Assembly: GCF_000176855.2 (NCBI RefSeq)
Contig: NC_015138.1
Coordinates: 992,001 to 1,056,000, forward strand
Length of the DNA stretch: 64,000 bases
Origin: Paracidovorax avenae ATCC 19860
GTDB taxonomy: Bacteria > Pseudomonadota > Gammaproteobacteria > Burkholderiales > Burkholderiaceae_C
Direction: 5' to 3'
Within the stretch, counting starts at the first letter, position 1. The number at the start of each line of letters is the position of its first letter. Shown here piece after piece: positions 40,145 through 49,342 of the stretch. The notes under the pieces were generated by a model that was not told where the DNA came from, ran no database searches, and saw nothing but the letters and a program-made list of their open reading frames with translations. The position numbers and the translations under genes are program-made.

Positions 40145-41275
40145 ATGGAATCGATCCCCTTCAACAAACCGTTCATGACCGGGCGCGAGCTGGATTACAT
40201 CCAGCAGGCGGTCGCATCCGGCAAGATATCCGGAAACGGCGGTTTCACGCGCCGGTGCCATGCATTCATGAAGGAGCGGTTCGGCTTCCGGAGCACCCTG
40301 CTGACTTCTTCGTGCACCGACGCCCTGGAAATGTCTGCGCTGCTCAGCGACATCGAGCCGGGTGACGAGGTCATCATGCCGTCGTTCACCTTCGTGTCCA
40401 CGGCCAATGCGTTCGTCCTCCGTGGTGCTCGCGTCGTCTTCGCCGACAGCGGCTCGCGGGAGCCCAACATGGATTGCGCGACGGTCGAGGCGCTGATCAC
40501 GCCCCGGACCAAGGCCATCGTTCCCGTCCACTATGCGGGAGTCGCCTGCGACATGGACCCGTTGCTGGAGCTTGCCCGCAGGCACGATCTGATGATCGTG
40601 GAGGATGCCGCGCAGGCCATCGATTCCTATTACAAGGGACGGCCGCTGGGAGGGATCGGAGACCTGGGGGCCTTTTCGTTCCACGAAACGAAGAACATCA
40701 TTTCCGGCGAAGGCGGCATGCTTTGCGTGAACAGCGCCGCGCTGGAACTGCGCGCGGAGATCGTGTGGGAAAAGGGCACCAACCGCTCAGCCTTCTGGCG
40801 GGGCGAGGTGGACAAGTACGGCTGGGTGGATATCGGCTCGTCGTTCCTGCCGTCGGATGTCACCGCTGCATTCCTTTTCGCGCAGCTCGAGCAATTGCGC
40901 ACGATCCAGGACCGGCGCCTGGCGATCTGGGCGCAGTACCACGACCAGTTGCAGGTCCTGGCGGAGCGGGGCATCCTGTCGTTGCCTTTCGTGCCCGGGT
41001 ATGCCACCAACAATGCGCACATGTTCTATATCGTGTGTGGCAGCCTGGAAGAGCGCTCGCGGCTGATCGAGCACCTGAAGTCGGCCGGCATCCACGCCGT
41101 ATTCCACTACCAGAGCCTGCACAGCAGTCCCTATTACGCAGGCCTCCACGATGGGCGGCCGTTGCCGAATTGCGATCGCTACACCGATGCCCTGCTGAGG
41201 CTCCCTCTGTTCTACGAACTGGAAGATGCGCAGGTGGCCCGGATCACTTCCGCGATCCGCGATTTCTATCTCTGA
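40145..41275 (+). CDS. wecE: dTDP-4-amino-4,6-dideoxygalactose transaminase
   Basis: 376-residue PLP enzyme of the DegT/DnrJ/EryC1/StrS family. It matches E. coli WecE closely by eye: IPFNKPFMTGRELDYIQQA, SGNGGFTRRCHAFM, LLTSSCTDALEMSALL and IVPVHYAGVACDMD. The PLP lysine is in SFHETKNIISGEGG. It converts dTDP-4-keto-6-deoxyglucose to dTDP-Fuc4N with glutamate. The rmlA and rmlB genes that make its substrate are not in the window. The ATG directly follows the acetyltransferase stop. Confidence 0.92.
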   Translation: MESIPFNKPFMTGRELDYIQQAVASGKISGNGGFTRRCHAFMKERFGFRSTLLTSSCTDALEMSALLSDIEPGDEVIMPSFTFVSTANAFVLRGARVVFADSGSREPNMDCATVEALITPRTKAIVPVHYAGVACDMDPLLELARRHDLMIVEDAAQAIDSYYKGRPLGGIGDLGAFSFHETKNIISGEGGMLCVNSAALELRAEIVWEKGTNRSAFWRGEVDKYGWVDIGSSFLPSDVTAAFLFAQLEQLRTIQDRRLAIWAQYHDQLQVLAERGILSLPFVPGYATNNAHMFYIVCGSLEERSRLIEHLKSAGIHAVFHYQSLHSSPYYAGLHDGRPLPNCDRYTDALLRLPLFYELEDAQVARITSAIRDFYL

Positions 41276-41285
41276 AGCCCCGCAC

Positions 41286-42419
41286 GTGCATTACAAGAAC
41301 ATCTATTTCTTCATCGGAACCACGGCTGAGCTGATCAAGATGATGCCCGTCATGCAGGTGTGCTGGCGGCGCGGCATTCCGTTCCAGCTGGTGGCCTCGG
41401 GCCAGAACGATATCCGGCACAGCGAGCTGCTGGCGCTGGTCGGCAAGAAGGCGCCGGATCTCGTTCTGTTCGAAGGGGAGATCCGCAAGAGCGCGGTCTC
41501 GCTGCTGCTGTGGTTCTTCCGGACGCTCCTGCGCTCGGTGGGGCGGCTTCGGCGCCACATGCGGCAACTACCGGGTTCGAATGTCGTCGTCGTGCATGGA
41601 GACACGGTATCGACGGTCATGGGCGCATTGCTCGCGAAGGTGCTCAGGACGGACGTCGCCCACGTGGAGGCCGGCCTGCGTTCGTTCAACTATCTCCATC
41701 CGTTTCCGGAGGAGATCGACCGGGTGATCACGTCGCGGCTGGCGGACATCCATTTCTGCCCCAACGACTGGTCGATGCGCAACCTCGGCCGGCTGGGCGG
41801 GGAGAAGATCGACACGGGCGACAACACGCTGCGTGATGCGCTGGCGATCGCGCAGTCGTCCGGTGGCTCCCGGGAAAATCCCGTCCAGGGGCAGGAAGGG
41901 CCGTACTTCGTCTTCGTGCTGCACCGGCAGGAAAACCTGTTCAACGAGCGCCTGGTCAGAAGCCTTGTCGAGAAGGCCATCCGGCAATCACGGAAAACCC
42001 CCTGTGTCTTCATCCTGCACCACCTCACCGAGGTGGCTCTGGCGCGCCTGGGGCTTCTCGACCGGTTGAAGGCGGAGCCCCGCATCCGGCTCGCCAGGCG
42101 CATGCCCTACATGGACTTCATGAAGGTTCTGGGCGGCGCGGAATACGTGGTGACCGATGGCGGCTCGAACCAGGAGGAGTGCTACTACCTCGGGAAGCCA
42201 TGCCTCATCCTGAGGAATGTGACCGAGAGGACGGAAGGTCTGGGGGAGAACGCTGTCCTCAGCAAGCTTGATGAAGCCACCATCGACCGGTTCCTCGAAA
42301 ATCCTGCGGCCTACATGCGCGTCCCCACGCCGGTGCAGGTCAGCGCGAGCGAAGTGATCGTCAATCGACTGTCACTCCAGGAAACGGGTGCCGGCGCAGA
42401 GTTCGGAAAGAAAAGCTGA
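41286..42419 (+). CDS. wecB: UDP-N-acetylglucosamine 2-epimerase (WecB-like)
   Basis: About 377 residues, interconverts UDP-GlcNAc and UDP-ManNAc. The family residues are seen in VVVHGDTVSTVMGALLAK, VAHVEAGLRSFN and PEEIDRVITSRLAD (the usual PEEANR reads PEEIDR here), and late in TDGGSNQEECYYLGKPCLIL. GTG at 41286 gives the expected N terminus YKNIYFFIGTTAELIKMMP. No UDP-ManNAc dehydrogenase (WecC) is nearby, so the product may be used as ManNAc. The next gene shares one base with its stop (TGATG). Confidence 0.85.
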   Translation: MHYKNIYFFIGTTAELIKMMPVMQVCWRRGIPFQLVASGQNDIRHSELLALVGKKAPDLVLFEGEIRKSAVSLLLWFFRTLLRSVGRLRRHMRQLPGSNVVVVHGDTVSTVMGALLAKVLRTDVAHVEAGLRSFNYLHPFPEEIDRVITSRLADIHFCPNDWSMRNLGRLGGEKIDTGDNTLRDALAIAQSSGGSRENPVQGQEGPYFVFVLHRQENLFNERLVRSLVEKAIRQSRKTPCVFILHHLTEVALARLGLLDRLKAEPRIRLARRMPYMDFMKVLGGAEYVVTDGGSNQEECYYLGKPCLILRNVTERTEGLGENAVLSKLDEATIDRFLENPAAYMRVPTPVQVSASEVIVNRLSLQETGAGAEFGKKS

Positions 42420-43723
42420 TGGCCGATTCGCCGGAGCAGGCGCCTCTCGGGCGGAAGCTGCTGAGTTCATCCGGTTATCTTTTCATCACGTCCATTCTGG
42501 GCGGGGTTCTCGGGTATGCCTATTCCGTCGCCATGGGACGGATGCTGGGGCCGCAGGAATATGGCCTGCTCGGCGCGCTGATGGCGCTGGTCCCCATTCT
42601 CAGCGTCCCGGTCTCCACGATGAACATCGCCATGGCCCGGCTTTTCTCGCGGCATCTGGCGCTCCACGGGAGCGGCGATGTGCGCGCGATCTTCTGGAGG
42701 AACCAGTTGTGGCTGCTCGGACTGGGACTGTGCGGAATCGGCGCCTTCGCATTGATGGCGCTGCCCCTGCAGAAAACGCTTCGCTCTCCGAGCCTGCTGC
42801 CCGTGGTCTTCATCGGGCTGAACCTGTTCCTGATGCTGCTGCTGCCTGTGGCCAATGCGCTGGCCCAGGCGCGCCACCATTTCGGGTTCATCGCGCTGCT
42901 GAATGTGCTGGGGCCGCTCGCCAAGCTGGTCGGCAGCGCGGCGCTGGTAGCGATCGGCTGGGGCGTGCAGGGTGCGGCGCTGGGCCTGGCGCTGGCCAGC
43001 GGATTCCTCGCCGCCTACAGCATCGCCTACTGCTGGCGCAGGCTCGACGTGCCCCTGAGCCTGTCCAATCCCGTGGACCGGGTGGGGCTCGGGGAGTTGT
43101 TCCCCGTGCTGCTGGCAACCCTGTCCTTCAATTTCCTGTTCCAGGTGGACGTGCTGCTGGCGAAGGCCTTCTTCGATGCGGAAAGGGCCGGGTACTATGC
43201 GGCCGCGGCCACCCTGGGCAAGGCCGTGATGTACCTGCCTTCCGCAGTGGTGGTGCCGCTGCTGCCCATGGCTGCGGCCGGAACGGCCCTGAAGAACGAG
43301 ACGGGCCACCTGCTGGTGAAGGCGATCGGGATGACCATGGTCATGACGGTGGCCGGAGCCGTCTTCTACTGGCTGTTCGCGGAGCAGGTCACGGTGCTGC
43401 TTTTTGGCGAGGCTTACCGGAGCGCGTCGGGCATTCTGCGCTGGTACGGATGGGCGATGGTGCCTGTGGCGCTGATCATGGTGCTGGAGCATTACCTGCT
43501 CGCCCAGGGGCGGCTGCTTTTCGCCTATCTGGTGTTTTCCGCCGCGCCCTTTCTCGCCTACGCGGCGTGGCATTTCAGGAGCGATCCCATCCACCTTGTG
43601 TGGGTGATGCTGGTGACCGGCGTGGCGATCCTGGTGCTGGCGGCGGTGTTCTGGATGGCGGCGGGCCGCTCGAAGATCGGGCGGACCGTGGTTTCAATGT
43701 TCAGGGGTTCATCGGATGCATGA
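42419..43723 (+). CDS. Wzx-type oligosaccharide flippase 1
   Basis: 434 residues with about twelve predicted spans, polysaccharide transporter family of the MOP superfamily. The N-terminal segment SGYLFITSILGGVLGYAYSV and MGRMLGPQEYGLLGAL are typical. It should flip undecaprenyl-linked repeat units to the periplasmic face. One-base overlap upstream and eight-base overlap downstream. A second flippase lies at 52702. Confidence 0.88.
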   Translation: MADSPEQAPLGRKLLSSSGYLFITSILGGVLGYAYSVAMGRMLGPQEYGLLGALMALVPILSVPVSTMNIAMARLFSRHLALHGSGDVRAIFWRNQLWLLGLGLCGIGAFALMALPLQKTLRSPSLLPVVFIGLNLFLMLLLPVANALAQARHHFGFIALLNVLGPLAKLVGSAALVAIGWGVQGAALGLALASGFLAAYSIAYCWRRLDVPLSLSNPVDRVGLGELFPVLLATLSFNFLFQVDVLLAKAFFDAERAGYYAAAATLGKAVMYLPSAVVVPLLPMAAAGTALKNETGHLLVKAIGMTMVMTVAGAVFYWLFAEQVTVLLFGEAYRSASGILRWYGWAMVPVALIMVLEHYLLAQGRLLFAYLVFSAAPFLAYAAWHFRSDPIHLVWVMLVTGVAILVLAAVFWMAAGRSKIGRTVVSMFRGSSDA

Positions 43724-44495
43724 TTTCGCCATAGTCGTCCTGTCTTGCGACAAATACAGCGATCTGTGGGCGCCCTTCATGTCGCAATTGCGGCGGCAGT
43801 TTCCCTCCGCGGTCGGGTATCCCGTCTATTTCGGGAGCAATGAAGTGGCCTGCCGGGAGGAGGGTGTGATTTCCGTGCTATCGGGCAAGGACCGGGACTG
43901 GTCGTCCAGCTTCCGATCCATCCTGCAGCAGGTGCCTGCCCGCAAGGTCATGGTGCTGCTCGAGGACCTGATGATGGCGACGCCCGTGGACCCGGACGTG
44001 TTCCGCCGCTGCGTGGATTTCGTGGCGCGCCACGACGCGATGCACCTGAAGTACTGGAACCACATCAAGACGGATTCCGATGCGGACGATCCGCTGTTCG
44101 GCGTGCTGCGGCGCGGTGCGCCCTACCGCGCCACCGTCGCGGCATTCTGGGACCGCGAATATCTGCTCCGATTGCTGCTGGACGGCGAGAATCCCTGGAA
44201 TTTCGAGATCATGGGTTCCTACCGGACCTCCTATAGCGACGGCTTCTATGGAATGAAGCAGCCCCTTTTCGAGTTCGTGAACCTCGTGGAAAAGGGGCAC
44301 TGGATCGCCGACTCGCTGCGCTGGGCGCAGAGGGAGGGCGTGGCGCTGGAGGTTGCTCGGCGTCCGGCCCTTGCCGGCAAGCGTGGCGTACTGGCTTCCC
44401 TCCAGATGGCGTATTTCGGCTGGATGATCCGTGTCCCCTGGCAGAAGCGCCTGGGATGGATGCAGAAACTGCGCCGCGCCCTGATCTGCTACTGA
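43716..44495 (+). CDS. Predicted glycosyltransferase of unnamed family
   Basis: 259 residues, no membrane span. I recall a loosely defined group of capsule and O-antigen proteins with the same pattern: N-terminal VVLSCDKYSDLWAPFM, VYFGSNE, a central acidic MVLLEDLMM, then PYRATVAAFWDREYLLRLLL and ENPWNFE. The LLED segment could be the metal-binding DXD equivalent of a GT-A enzyme. Located between a flippase (eight-base overlap) and gmd (30-base gap), so a glycan role is likely. No biochemical function is known to me. Confidence 0.6.
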   Translation: MHDFAIVVLSCDKYSDLWAPFMSQLRRQFPSAVGYPVYFGSNEVACREEGVISVLSGKDRDWSSSFRSILQQVPARKVMVLLEDLMMATPVDPDVFRRCVDFVARHDAMHLKYWNHIKTDSDADDPLFGVLRRGAPYRATVAAFWDREYLLRLLLDGENPWNFEIMGSYRTSYSDGFYGMKQPLFEFVNLVEKGHWIADSLRWAQREGVALEVARRPALAGKRGVLASLQMAYFGWMIRVPWQKRLGWMQKLRRALICY

Positions 44496-44525
44496 ACGTA
44501 TTTCTAGAAAACCAATGGATTGCCA

Positions 44526-45605
44526 ATGAAAACTGCACTCATCACCGGAATCACCGGCCAGGACGGGGCCTACCTCGCGGAGCTGCTGCTCGAGAAGGGA
44601 TACACGGTCCACGGGATCAAGCGCAGGACCTCCCTCATCAACACAGAGCGGATCGACCACCTTTTCCAGGACCCGCACACACCCGACCCGAAGTTCATCC
44701 TGCACTATGGCGACATGACGGATTCGCTGTCGCTGGTGCGCATCATCCAGAAGATCCAGCCCGATGAGATCTACAACCTGGCAGCGCAGAGCCACGTGGC
44801 GGTGTCGTTCGAAGAACCCGAATACACGGCGAACTCCGATGCGCTCGGCCCGCTGCGGATCCTCGAGGCCATCCGCATCCTGGGGCTGGAGAAGACCTGC
44901 CGCTTCTACCAGGCATCCACTTCCGAACTGTATGGCCTGGTGCAGGAAATCCCGCAGCGCGAGAGCACGCCGTTCTATCCGCGCTCGCCCTACGCGGCGG
45001 CGAAGCTCTATGCCTACTGGATCACGGTGAATTACCGTGAGGCCTATGGCATCTATGCCTGCAACGGCATCCTGTTCAACCATGAGTCGCCCATCCGGGG
45101 AGAGACGTTCGTCACGCGCAAGATCACGCGTGCGCTGGCAAGGATCAAGCTCGGGATGCAGGAGCAGCTCTTCCTGGGCAACCTCGATGCCAAGCGCGAT
45201 TGGGGCCATGCCCGCGACTACGTGGAAGCCCAGTGGCTGATGCTGCAGCAGGACCGTCCGGAAGATTTCGTGATTGCCAGCGGCATCCAGTACAGCGTGC
45301 GCGATTTCGTGGATGCCGCTGCGAAGGAAATGGGCATGTCGCTGTCCTGGCAGGGCGAAGGTATCGATGAAAAGGGCTACGACGAGGCCGGCCGGCTGCG
45401 CGTGAGCGTGGATCCGAGGTATTTCCGGCCCACGGAGGTGGAGACGCTGCTGGGCGACCCGTCGAAGGCCCGCGAGGCGCTGGGCTGGGTGCCTCGCACT
45501 TCGTTCGGAGACCTGGTGCGCGAGATGGCCCAGGCGGACCTCAAGATGGCCGAGCGCGACCAGCTGTGCCGGGACCAGGGTTTCCTGCGCGGCGGCAGGG
45601 CTTGA
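44526..45605 (+). CDS. gmd: GDP-mannose 4,6-dehydratase
   Basis: 359-residue short-chain dehydrogenase that turns GDP-D-mannose into GDP-4-keto-6-deoxy-D-mannose. N-terminal [35 protein letters not shown], the catalytic region [14 protein letters not shown] with [10 protein letters not shown], and [10 protein letters not shown] match the family. ATG at 44526 is preferred to TTG at 44520. Followed 22 bases later by an fcl/colC-like gene and then colD, so its product has two possible fates. Confidence 0.95.
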   Translation: MKTALITGITGQDGAYLAELLLEKGYTVHGIKRRTSLINTERIDHLFQDPHTPDPKFILHYGDMTDSLSLVRIIQKIQPDEIYNLAAQSHVAVSFEEPEYTANSDALGPLRILEAIRILGLEKTCRFYQASTSELYGLVQEIPQRESTPFYPRSPYAAAKLYAYWITVNYREAYGIYACNGILFNHESPIRGETFVTRKITRALARIKLGMQEQLFLGNLDAKRDWGHARDYVEAQWLMLQQDRPEDFVIASGIQYSVRDFVDAAAKEMGMSLSWQGEGIDEKGYDEAGRLRVSVDPRYFRPTEVETLLGDPSKAREALGWVPRTSFGDLVREMAQADLKMAERDQLCRDQGFLRGGRA

Positions 45606-45627
45606 AGCAGCCCGTCAGGACATCTCC

Positions 45628-46545
45628 ATGCGTATTCTTCTGACCGGATCCACCGGCATGGTGGGGCGCAATTTCCTGGAGCATCCCGCCATCCACGAGT
45701 TCGAGGTCATCGCGCCCGGGCGTGATGCGCTGGACCTGCTGGACTACGCCGGTGTCGAGCGCTTCGTCGCCGAGCACCGGCCAGATGCCGTCGTGCACGC
45801 AGCGGGCATTGTCGGAGGCATCCAGGCCAACATGGCCGATCCGGTGCGCTTCCTGCTGGGCAACCTGGACATGGGGCGCAATATCGTGATGGCAGCCCGG
45901 GCAGCCGGGGTGCCCCGGCTGCTCAATCTCGGGAGTTCCTGCATGTTTCCCCGCGGATGGGATACGCCGTTGCGCGAGGACATGGTGCTGACCGGCGAGC
46001 TCGAACCCACCAACGAGGGTTACGCGCTGGCGAAGATCCTGGTGGCCCGGCTGTGCGACTACGTCAGCCGGGAGCCCGGCGGCCTTTCCTACAAGACGCT
46101 GATTCCCTGCAACCTCTATGGCCGCCACGACAAGTTCTCGCCCGATGTGTCCCATCTGGTGCCCGCCATCCTCCAGAAGATCCACCAGGCCAAGTCCGAG
46201 GGGGCTCGGGAAGTGGAGATATGGGGCGACGGCAATGCGCGCCGGGAATTCATGTACGCGGGCGACCTGGCGGACTGCATGGTGGAAGCGCTCCGCCGTT
46301 TCGACAGCCTGCCTCCCGTGATGAACGTGGGGCTGGGGACCGATCTCACCATCAACGACTATTACCGCGTGGGCGCGGAGGTGGTGGGCTATGCGGGCGG
46401 CTTCCGGCACGATCTGACCAAGCCCGTGGGCATGAAGCGCAAGCTCGTCGATACCTCCGTGGCCGGGCAGTGGGGTTGGCATGCGTCCACGTCCCTGCAA
46501 GAGGGAATGCGCAAGGCCTACGACTACTATCTCGGCCTTTCCTGA
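45628..46545 (+). CDS. GDP-L-fucose synthase / GDP-L-colitose synthase-like
   Basis: 305-residue SDR epimerase/reductase. Nucleotide motif LLTGSTGMVGRNFLEHP; catalytic residues lie in NLGSSCMFPRGWD (Ser, Cys), EPTNEGYALAKI (Tyr, Lys) and CNLYGRHDKFSPDVSHLVP (His). The family contains GDP-fucose synthase (Fcl) and its relative ColC, which makes GDP-L-colitose from the 3-deoxy intermediate. Because colD follows directly, ColC activity is at least as likely as Fcl; the sequence cannot separate them by eye. Confidence 0.85.
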   Translation: MRILLTGSTGMVGRNFLEHPAIHEFEVIAPGRDALDLLDYAGVERFVAEHRPDAVVHAAGIVGGIQANMADPVRFLLGNLDMGRNIVMAARAAGVPRLLNLGSSCMFPRGWDTPLREDMVLTGELEPTNEGYALAKILVARLCDYVSREPGGLSYKTLIPCNLYGRHDKFSPDVSHLVPAILQKIHQAKSEGAREVEIWGDGNARREFMYAGDLADCMVEALRRFDSLPPVMNVGLGTDLTINDYYRVGAEVVGYAGGFRHDLTKPVGMKRKLVDTSVAGQWGWHASTSLQEGMRKAYDYYLGLS

Positions 46546-46601
46546 AAGAACAGCGCGTACCAGGCCGGTGGCCGGGTGCGGCACAGACGAACAGAAAGCA
46601 A

Positions 46602-47789
46602 ATGACAGCAGCAAACAGCTATCCCCTGGCGAGTACGACCTGGGACGACGAGGAATATGCCTCCCTGCAGGATGTGATCGCGTCCGGCATGTTCACCATG
46701 GGCCCCCGTGTGGCGGCCTTCGAACGGGAGTTCGCGGAGTACGTCGGCAGCCGGCATGCCGTGATGGTGAGCTCCGGATCCGCGGCCAATCTGATCATGG
46801 TGGCGGCGCTGTTCTACCGCAAGCAGGGGCGGCGGCTGTCCCGGGGCGACGAGGTGATCGTGCCGGCCGTGTCATGGAGCACGACCTACTATCCCCTCTA
46901 CCAATACGGGCTCAGGCTCAAGTTCGTGGATATCGACAGGGAGACGCTGAACTACGACCTGGAGCAGCTGGAAGCCGCCATCACGCCTGCCACGCGGCTG
47001 GTGATGGCTGTGAACCTGCTCGGCAACCCCAATGCCTTTGACCGGATCGCCGAGATGCTGGAGGGGCGTGACATCGACCTGATCGAGGACAACTGCGAAT
47101 CAATGGGCGCCGTGTTCCAGGGGCGCCAGGCAGGCACCCACGGACTGATGGGCACGTTCAGTTCGTTCTTCAGCCACCACATTTCCACGATGGAGGGAGG
47201 ACTGGTGGTGACGGACGACGAAGAGTTGCACCACCTGCTCATCTGCCTGAGAGCGCATGGCTGGACGCGCAACCTTCCGAAGTTCAACCATGTCTGCGGC
47301 GAGAAGTCGGACGATCCCTTCCAGGAGTCCTTTCGTTTCGTGCTGCCCGGCTACAACGTCCGGCCGCTGGAGATGAGTGGTGCGCTGGGCTCCGCGCAAC
47401 TGCGCAAGCTGCCAGGCATGGTGCAGGTCCGCCGCGAGAACGCGCGCAAATTCCAGGTCCTGATGGAGGAGTTCCCGATGCTGGGAACACAGAAGGAGAT
47501 CGGGGACAGCAGCTGGTTCGGCTTCAGCATGGTGCTCGCGGAAGATGCACCGTTCGGGCGCGAGCAACTGGTGGCGGCGTTGCAAGCCCACAGCATCGAC
47601 TGCCGCCCCATCGTCGCGGGCAACTTCGCAAAGAACGAGGTGATGTCGTGGTTCGATCATGAGATCCACGGCCGGCTGGTCAATGCCGACTGGATCGACC
47701 AGCACGGGCTGTTCATCGGCAACCACCACTACCCGCTGGATGCAGAGTTCCAGCTGCTGCGCGACGCACTGCGCACGCTGGTGCGCTGA
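46602..47789 (+). CDS. colD: GDP-4-keto-6-deoxy-D-mannose 3-dehydratase
   Basis: 395-residue PLP enzyme with an aminotransferase fold that removes the 3-hydroxyl from GDP-4-keto-6-deoxymannose. The PLP-anchoring lysine of the fold is replaced by histidine: SSFFSHHISTMEGG (H192-H193), the hallmark of ColD. Long stretches agree with E. coli ColD as I recall it, including YPLASTTWDDEEY, VSWSTTYYPLYQYGLR, CLRAHGWTRNLPKFN and VLPGYNVRPLEMSGALG. With gmd and the reductase it completes GDP-L-colitose. It is therefore not a perosamine or other aminotransferase. Starts 56 bases after the reductase. Confidence 0.93.
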   Translation: MTAANSYPLASTTWDDEEYASLQDVIASGMFTMGPRVAAFEREFAEYVGSRHAVMVSSGSAANLIMVAALFYRKQGRRLSRGDEVIVPAVSWSTTYYPLYQYGLRLKFVDIDRETLNYDLEQLEAAITPATRLVMAVNLLGNPNAFDRIAEMLEGRDIDLIEDNCESMGAVFQGRQAGTHGLMGTFSSFFSHHISTMEGGLVVTDDEELHHLLICLRAHGWTRNLPKFNHVCGEKSDDPFQESFRFVLPGYNVRPLEMSGALGSAQLRKLPGMVQVRRENARKFQVLMEEFPMLGTQKEIGDSSWFGFSMVLAEDAPFGREQLVAALQAHSIDCRPIVAGNFAKNEVMSWFDHEIHGRLVNADWIDQHGLFIGNHHYPLDAEFQLLRDALRTLVR

Positions 47790-47794
47790 GTGCC

Positions 47795-49342
47795 GTGTCG
47801 GGAGCGGCCGAGGTGAAGGACCGGCGGGTCGGGGCGCTCCTCTGGGCCTTGGCGGCGACGCTGGTCGGCATGTCGCTGCTCAAGTACCAGGCGCTGTCCA
47901 GCAACTGGTTCGACCTGGGGCTGTTCGAGAATGTCTTCCATGCCTACGTCGGGCAGGAGGGCGGCGCGGGGCATGCGTTCTTCGGCCATGCCCAGCCTTT
48001 CATGGGGGCATATGCCTATCTGTACCGGTGGACCGGTCCGCTCGGCCTGCTGGCGCTGCAGGGGCTGGCGTTGACCGCTCCGGCCTGGCTGGTCTGGCGC
48101 CAGTACGGCGCCTGGCCTGCGGTGGCGCTGCTGCTGTACTACCCGCTCTGGGCCATCGGCCTGTTCGACTTCCATTTCGACCATCTTGCCGTACCGTTGC
48201 TGGTGGGCTTCTACGTGGCGTTCGAGCGTCGGCGCATGGCCTGGGCCATGGCCTGCGCACTGCTGCTGGCCGGCGTGAAGGAGCCTTTTGCATTGCAGAC
48301 CACGGCCTGCGGTCTGTTCCTGCTGTGGCAGGCCTGGAGATTGCGCGGAGCGGATGCCCTGCCGCGCCGCTGGGCTGCAGCCGGCCTGGTGCTGGCCTGC
48401 GCCGGGGTGGCATGGTTCTATGTGGCGACCCAGTGGCTTATTCCGCGGTTCACCGGAACGAGCGGGGGGCTGGATGCGGATGCATTCACATGGCTGGGCC
48501 ACGGCATCGGAGGCATGCTGCGGAATCTGCTGTCGCACCCGTGGCTGCCGATCACCGAGGCGCTGGCGACGCCCGGGAAGCTGCTTTATCTGTTCGTCTG
48601 TTTCGGCATGCTGGCCTTCGTTCCCCTGCTGAGTCCCGCGTGGCTCATCCCCGCCCTTCCCCCTTTGCTGATCGCGATGCTGGCCCGGTCCGAAAATTAC
48701 TACAGCTATGGCAATCACTACACCGCCGGGCTCATTGCTCCCGCGATCGTTGCGTTTGCCCATGGAATGCCCGCGTTCTGGCGGCTCTGCGGGCGCGTTG
48801 GGCTGCCGCTGCAAGCGGCAGCCCTCGCGCTGGGCGCCGCGCTCCTGGCCGGCCATGTCCTGCTCGCACCGTCTCCGCTGGGGCGCCTTTTCTGGAGTGA
48901 CAAGGTCTGGAGCTACAGCTGGCGGGCCTATTGGCCGGATGAGCGTACCCGGCGTATCCAGGCGGCTCTGGAGCGATGGGTTCCCAGCGACGCGGGGGTG
49001 AGCGTTGCGACCCAGAACACGGTGAACTGGGGCCGCCTGCCCTTGCGCGAGGCGTATTTCGCGTTTCCCGATGGCGTGTTCTCCGCCAAGGCCATGCCCG
49101 CATGGTCTTCGGGGGGCATGGCCGGAGCGCCGCCGCGTGCGCGCCATGCCGACTATGTGGTGCTGGACGAACGCCGCCCCTGGTTCCTGCTTGATCAGGG
49201 CTGCCTCTGGCTGCACGGGCAGTGTTCCGATGCGGCTGCCGCCGCACGCTACCGTAACGCGGTGGCGGAAGCCAGGAGGCTCTACAGCGTCGTTTACGAA
49301 GACGACGGCTTCTCCATTCTCCGACGGAGGGAAAACCCATGA
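47795..49342 (+). CDS. DUF2079 polytopic membrane protein
   Basis: 515 residues, about ten to twelve predicted spans. The first outward loop reads SNWFDLGLFENVFHAYV, typical of DUF2079, a family related in topology to GT-C glycosyltransferases; members have no assigned reaction. C-terminal soluble region of about 130 residues includes ATQNTVNWGRLPLREAYFAF. GTG start five bases after colD; GTG at 47813 is an alternative. Its stop overlaps the large unknown protein by four bases, so the two are translationally coupled. Confidence 0.75.
   Translation: MSGAAEVKDRRVGALLWALAATLVGMSLLKYQALSSNWFDLGLFENVFHAYVGQEGGAGHAFFGHAQPFMGAYAYLYRWTGPLGLLALQGLALTAPAWLVWRQYGAWPAVALLLYYPLWAIGLFDFHFDHLAVPLLVGFYVAFERRRMAWAMACALLLAGVKEPFALQTTACGLFLLWQAWRLRGADALPRRWAAAGLVLACAGVAWFYVATQWLIPRFTGTSGGLDADAFTWLGHGIGGMLRNLLSHPWLPITEALATPGKLLYLFVCFGMLAFVPLLSPAWLIPALPPLLIAMLARSENYYSYGNHYTAGLIAPAIVAFAHGMPAFWRLCGRVGLPLQAAALALGAALLAGHVLLAPSPLGRLFWSDKVWSYSWRAYWPDERTRRIQAALERWVPSDAGVSVATQNTVNWGRLPLREAYFAFPDGVFSAKAMPAWSSGGMAGAPPRARHADYVVLDERRPWFLLDQGCLWLHGQCSDAAAAARYRNAVAEARRLYSVVYEDDGFSILRRRENP

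Noticed and set aside
46602..47789. Degenerate DegT-type aminotransferase lacking its PLP lysine
   Set aside because: The Lys to His change is the functional hallmark of ColD-type 3-dehydratases and the rest is highly conserved, so it is not a dead enzyme.
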